Shown in pieces: positions 58,831 through 64,000 of a DNA stretch of 64,000 nt. The DNA is from Todiramphus chloris collaris. Its lineage: Eukaryota > Chordata > Aves > Coraciiformes > Alcedinidae. Under the pieces are notes generated by a model. That model was not told the origin of the DNA and did no database searches. It saw nothing but the letters and a program-made list of their open reading frames with translations. Location of the stretch: assembly GCA_025345505.1 (NCBI GenBank), contig JANVCC010000018.1, positions 42,299,745 through 42,363,744 on the forward strand, written 5' to 3'. The position numbers and the translations under genes were made by a program. Every line of letters starts with the position of its first letter. The first letter of the stretch is position 1.

Positions 58831-61100
58831 ACTTATGTTTACTCTTCATTTTGTTCAAACTTTTGTGCTGATCACTCTTAGTTTTAAATTGATGAGAGTG
58901 AGAGCAGGCAGCAACACTTGCTAGTCTCCTCTCACTGTCCAGCCTAAAAGAAGCGAGTGATACCTACGATAAAAGTTTTTCAAAGTTATTTTTGAACTTT
59001 AATATGACACAATAATCAGAGCTTCCAGTAACAACCAAGATAATGTTTTACATGTTTTTTACTTAAACAATGTCTCTTTGAAGAACTCCACCCCCCCTCC
59101 CCCATATGTTTGAAGTATGCATGAAATGTGTCACTTTTGAACAAGAGATATTGTCAAGTTATATGTGAAATTATTTACACAGAAAATTTTAAAAGATTTC
59201 AGAAAGCCTAATGAAACTTGCCTGAGGGCAGCTAAAATTTGCATTTCAGCCTCCTGCATGTGTGACAATTTGCTAAGCATCTCAGTTAAAAGAAATTGGA
59301 TTGGGACTTCCCACATTCATTAGGTCTTACCTATAACTGAGGTATATTAATAAGCAGATATATCTGTGCCTGCTATATGCATCAGCAAATTTACCATCCT
59401 TACAAACAGATGTGAATGTAATTACATTTCATCTACACAGTCACTTATTTACCTAACTTCTGTAAATATTTGTATAAGGTCCTAACAGGGACTTTAAAAA
59501 TCTGATATTTTTACAGATCTCATGAAAATATTATTCTTGAATTAAACTGCTCTATTATAAGCCAAATTTCCACCACACCTGGATGAAATTCTTGAGAAAA
59601 GATGCAGTAGTTGTTGCTGTGAAAGCACAGTAGAAAGTAGTAGTGAAAATAGCAAGACTTCATTTGTTGCTAGCTTTTAGAGAAGAAGCCAAATATGTGC
59701 CTCTAGTGTTCCATATGCTCTTATTTACTACCTTAACTCATGGCATTTAGATTGCATCATTTCTAGTATTGTGCAGATGATGGTACTGCATTCTGTAGGA
59801 AGAAAGTGTATCTCTGGCAGATGTCGCTATTTCTGACAATGGAGTGAAAAAAATCTTTTAAAGTTCTGTTCAATAACTGTAAAAAAACAGTATTAAACAA
59901 TTAAAATTAAAAAAATTATGAAAATACATGTAAGCTATATATGCATGCATATTTAACTCTTGGTTTCCTAAATGTGGCACTTAGTAGCTTTTCTCTTGGT
60001 CTTCAGTGCTTTTTTAAAAATTATTGCTTTTTGTAAATCTACTACATGTAAGCTTTATTCCTACTTGTACAGAACATGATTTTACTTTGTAAATGAAGGT
60101 ACAAACTTCTCCTTCTTACTAAAGGGGAAAAAAAAAAAAGCCACTTCAAATTTCTGTTTCAGTCATTTTTTTTTTTTCCAAATCAATTCCATTAGTATCA
60201 ACTTGCAGGAAAATATATTTCAAATTAAATTAGTAATTCATATCCTAGATGTGTTTTATGCCCTTTTACACTTTATACAGCATCTCAGCACTAGTGGTGT
60301 TTTAACATTAAGAGTTCTGTAGGTTTTTTATCCCTACCTCACTTTTTTCCTTTGCTTCCTCTTCTGACCTTGGCTAAAATCTTCACCATGGTGTATAGGT
60401 GATAATTGACTGCCTTTTAAAGGATACTTTTTGTATCAGCTGAGTGCTTTCTTGTTTGAGATGGGAACATATTTTATGGACAGACTCAAAGCCTGGTTGT
60501 GCTCAGTCATATGCGCAAAAAAATACCTTGTTAGTTGTTTGTAATCCCCAGCCCATGATGGTTCTCTCCAGTTTATATGTGAGAAGAGATGTGCTTATTT
60601 AATATCATAGACCAGATGTGGGGCCTAAGGGCCTGACCCAAAGCCCACTGAAATCAGTTGGAATCCTACCACAGATTTTAATGGCCTTACATGTTTAGGT
60701 AACTATATCTGACTCATTTTTATTAAAACAAAACAAAACAAACTAACGAGAGCAGCAATTTCAGCAATTTGTTTTTGCTCATTTTCTTTAGGAGGAAAAT
60801 CCCCCCACTGTACTTTAAATGCAATGAAAACAATTTCTAAAAAACCTGACAACTAGTTTTTTAGAAACTGTTGTAATAGGAATCTGGAACATGGCTTTAT
60901 ACTACTGAGGTGACTACAGTACCTTTTTGCACTAGTAACATTTTTTGATAATGCTTGGCACAGAAAGGTCGATATGGTTGCACAGAAGAACAGCTTATAT
61001 AAAGTACAGACTTGAGGCTCCATGGTAGAAATATATGTATAGTCAGTGTAGTCTATTTGTGAATTATATCAGGAAAAAATATTTATGAGCACCACAGGAC
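58831..61100. other. AT-rich DNA without a recognised gene
   Basis: About 2.3 kb. It includes a 14-bp perfect palindrome ATATGCATGCATAT at 59939-59952, an A run near 60128-60138, a T run near 60169-60178, an AAAAC repeat at 60725-60742, and the hairpin listed at 60829-60872. Confidence 0.5.
60829..60872. repeat. 17-bp inverted repeat, 10-nt loop
   Basis: Arm one is 60829-60845 (AACAATTTCTAAAAAAC) and arm two is 60856-60872 (GTTTTTTAGAAACTGTT). They pair with a single mismatch. The loop is CTGACAACTA. The stem is strong for its length but AT-rich. It is too short for a typical pre-miRNA. Confidence 0.85.
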
Positions 61101-61650
61101 GTGAAGCTCAAAGTGCAGTCATTTCTAAATGAAAATTATGTGACAGTTCATCAGTATTTAATGCTAACATTGCTTGATCTAGACATAAAGAATTTAGCAG
61201 CCATTTATTATAACATACAGTACTGTTCATTTCCTGATTTGCTTAGAATGCATTGGTGTTTTAATCTCAACATGAGCCACAGGTCTAATTTTAGATATTT
61301 AATGAAAGGAAAAGCCGGCGAGAGACAGATTTTTCACATGGCTATTAGAAGCCTACTCCCACAACTTGAATTGGTTGGTCTTTTTAATGCATGCTCCCAG
61401 AAGCCACTGCTTGGTCCCTGCACCAGATGCAGGTGTTCCCTTGTGCTGTCAGCCAGGAATGATTAATGAGGATTTGCCCCTACTGAAAGCAGTCTTTGGA
61501 GCATTGTTCAGGGCATCTGTGGAACTGTCGGGGGAGACAAGGACACAAGTGAACAACCAATTATTTGGCCATCACTGAGGCAGCATGAAAAAGACATCAA
61601 ATTGGATAGAGGAGCAAAGCTTTTGTTTCATGATCATATTTTTAGGTGTT
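61101..61650. promoter_or_regulatory. Possible conserved non-coding element
   Basis: This block has balanced composition, few homopolymers and several homeodomain-like cores: AATGATTAATGAGG near 61457 and CCAATTATTTGG near 61557. It also holds a 121-codon plus frame (61101-61466) that has no domain I recognise and overlaps another frame. It could be distal regulatory DNA, or an unrecognised small gene, or neither. Conservation data would decide. Confidence 0.22.
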
Positions 61651-61686
61651 AATAGTAACAGAGGAATTCTACCTGTTTTGTTTTGC

Positions 61687-61748
61687 CTCCCCCCCCTTTT
61701 TTTTTTCCCCTTTTTTTCTTTTCTTTCTTTTTTTTTTTTTTTCCCCAG
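61687..61748 (+). repeat. Polypyrimidine tract ending in CCCCAG
   Basis: C9, T-runs, CCCC and TTTTCTTTTC units run for about 60 bases and end in TTCCCCAGAG. The plus and minus frames at 61572-61909 owe their runs of Phe or Lys to it. Confidence 0.92.
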
Positions 61749-62239
61749 AGGATATGGGAACAGCTCAGGCACCAGTTTAAAGCTGGGAAAGGATGTAGAA
61801 AAGAAACAGAGGTAGAAAACTGATCACGGTCCTTTAAAAGTATAAAAGGGGGGAAAACACACAGAATTGATTTCTTGGCAGTCACTCTGTGTGTATAAAG
61901 ATATACCATTTTGCTGGGCTAACATTAGGGAATGAGGGCTAAGAATTCTGTGAGAAGGAGGATTTTTCATGCAGGGAGCTTCTTAATTGCTGGCCAAATA
62001 CACCAGTTCAGGAGCCAGGCCTTTAACAAGTGATAGCGCAGGGAATTATTACATTAGGATTCTGAAAAAGAAAATGTGAGGGAGCAAAACAAGAAAATAT
62101 TCAGCATTCAGCCTGCATCCCTCTTTCTGTCTAAAAGAAAATACTCTAATGTGCAGAAGAGTAAGGGCAAAAAGAGAAGCAGAACTAAAACTACTCTGCT
62201 CAGTCTTAGACTTCTGCATTTTTATATTTTCCAAGAGTT

Positions 62240-62500
62240 GAGATTATAAATACTAATTTTAAACCAGAGGGAAAGGATTATATTTTCATAACAATCCAAT
62301 TACAGAATGAATTGTTTGTAAAATATATTTTATGCTCCATCCTGTCAAGCCTCTTTTTGCCACAGTATTAAGAATAAAACAGTTAATTATACAGCTTAAT
62401 TCTAATGAGGAATAGAATGTTATATTGCCTAATAACATATAGTATAATTTCTACTTAAGTAATGTAATTAATATTTACAGTGACTAATTCCCTAACCTCA
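62240..62500. promoter_or_regulatory. Possible regulatory block with dense TAAT/ATTA cores
   Basis: Within about 260 bp there are GGATTAT, CAATTACAG, GTTAATTATAC, CTTAATTCTAATGAGG, GTAATTAATATT and GACTAATTCCC. The density of ATTA cores is higher than in most of the window. This may still reflect AT-richness, and no expression or conservation evidence is available here. Confidence 0.22.
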
Positions 62501-64000
62501 GAAGTTCCTCTGCCCCCACATATACAGGTAAGAAAAGGAGTTTGGATGTTGAAACAATTATAAATCATAAGTCCAAACTATTTATTAACCAAGGAGTGAG
62601 CTATATGTCTAAATTAACAGTTTAGATATGTTTGACTATGTGGATTTTTTTTGTTTTTAAAATTATTTATCCTTTAATGGTTGCATTTTATTAAGGAAGA
62701 CTCATGGCCTATGATTTCTCAACTGCAGTAATGTGAATGTCCATATATAAAGGCCTGTTTCCTTACCCCAACTGGTTTGTATTTAGTTTTTGTAAGCAAA
62801 AAGGGTTTTCATGTTTTATGTTTAGAATGAGTTGCTGCAGGTAACACGACTTAAGATATACAGATTTTTGGAGTCTGTCATCTCAGTCTCAAATGTCTGG
62901 GTTTGAAACCTGAGCAATCAACTGCTGCCTCTATTTACTATCTGATGATTATTTTATTAGAAAATAAGAGCATAAAACTAAAAATAAGTATTCCTTGGAA
63001 TTTAATAAACATTTGATCATAACAAAGAAAAAATTGAAAGAGTACACATGTAAATTGAGTCTTTATATTGTAAGAATATCACATAACATTTCTTTACAGA
63101 ACGAGAGTCTTGCTCAGGAGGAAATCACTAAACAATCTAAGAATCCTTAGGATATTCCAGCATTTCTGGTAACTGTGTGGGTCTTAACATTGGGAATAGC
63201 CTCAGTGCCAGCTCTTGAACTGCAGTACTGATGTCCTTAGTTCTCTAGGTCTGCCTTTTTCTAGCAGTACAGCTGTTCGTTACTCTCTCCAAAGAACTCT
63301 GACATTTGAAACTGAGCTTTGTTCCCTCCTGCCTTTAGTATATGTGCTGGAACTTTAAATGACTTTATTAGAAGTTATGAAATCACTGTACAGACACACT
63401 CAACTCTTTTTCCTTCTTGTCAGGAAGAGACAATGGCATCAACAGCAAGCCCCTCTGTCTGAAAGATATTACTCAGTGGAAGAACAGTCTGTTAGACTCC
63501 TCCTGGGCATGATGGAAGTGCTGCTGGTGAGGAAGGAAAATATTTCCAGGAACTGAAGGAATGATTATAGCATCTCTAAAGAGGGCATTTTCCTGTGACT
63601 GTCTAAGTGCTGAACTGAGTTTTCTAATCCTAGATTAAAAAATAAAAAGTAAGTTTTCTGCTACTGTAGGATGTGCTGAACACTGCACCTTTTCCTGACA
63701 GGTATGGACTTCGCTACAGTTATTCAAAGTTTGTTTCTCGCTGTGCTAGATTACTTTAGACTCTTCTACTTTGGAGGTGTCAGCTGAAGAACACAGAAAT
63801 ATCATATGTTAAATCTTGATGTGTTAGTAGCATACAGCTTTGGAACATCTTCAAGGACATAGTCATTATCCCTAAATCTCCTGGTGGGTGAGCACCTTTG
63901 GGATGGAGCCCTGTGAGCCTCCAGGGCACAAAGATCAGGACAATACTTTAAAGCAAGGATGGAACCATTTTAGTAGAGGTTCTTTGGCCTGAAAAGAGGG
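62501..64000. other. AT-rich DNA without a recognised gene
   Basis: The last 1.5 kb holds only short frames (for example 65 codons at 63359-63556, plus) with no recognised domain. No CR1 end is seen. Confidence 0.5.

Noticed and set aside
1..64000. CRISPR array, bacterial operon, phage or other accessory system
   Set aside because: No spaced direct repeats, no ribosome-binding-site-led gene strings, and CR1 elements place the sequence in a vertebrate genome.

Overview
This window looks like 64 kb of gene-poor, AT-rich vertebrate nuclear DNA, most likely from a bird. The main evidence is five clear CR1 (chicken repeat 1) LINE fragments plus one short CR1 3' end. They have the avian-type 3' end: a purine-rich GGAAG/GACCT block followed by an 8-bp ATTCTATG-like tail. 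I saw no L1 or Alu/B1-type SINE and no operon-like gene packing. A 10-N assembly gap at 47286-47295 marks this as draft sequence. I could not identify the species or chromosome.

I found no intact protein-coding gene, rRNA, tRNA, CRISPR array or CpG-island-like promoter. The open frames are short (longest about 150 codons), carry no domain I recognise and sit at the length expected by chance in AT-rich DNA. The only frames with recognisable protein homology lie inside CR1 copies: a reverse transcriptase piece with the FADD active-site motif near 20535-20550, broken by frameshift. The window is therefore intergenic DNA or the inside of a very long intron.

Layout: a CR1 3' end at 712-893 (+); a possible old repeat with a TC-rich tract near 9990-10130; a CR1 in reverse at 17411-17848; two CR1 fragments in the same orientation at 20265-20995 and 21199-21741; the first copy of an unclassified dispersed repeat at 23333-23620, with a miRNA-like hairpin just after it (23742-23806); a 315-bp imperfect palindrome at 25936-26250; a CR1 3' end in reverse at 40201-40312; a cluster of interleaved inverted repeats at 45269-45369; the assembly gap; a probable very old CR1 reverse transcriptase relic at 49025-49205; a CR1 3' end in reverse at 50157-50252; and the second copy of the dispersed repeat at 53751-54045. 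Between these lie many homopolymer and G/T-rich tracts. Most of the G/T-rich tracts are in the same orientation, with T and G on the + strand.

The signals most worth a second look are the 315-bp fold-back, the two-copy dispersed repeat about 30 kb apart, the 65-nt hairpin, and a few moderate-GC blocks rich in homeodomain-like TAAT cores (41560-42230, 61100-61650, 62240-62500) that could be conserved regulatory DNA. I found nothing that amounts to a new gene system.
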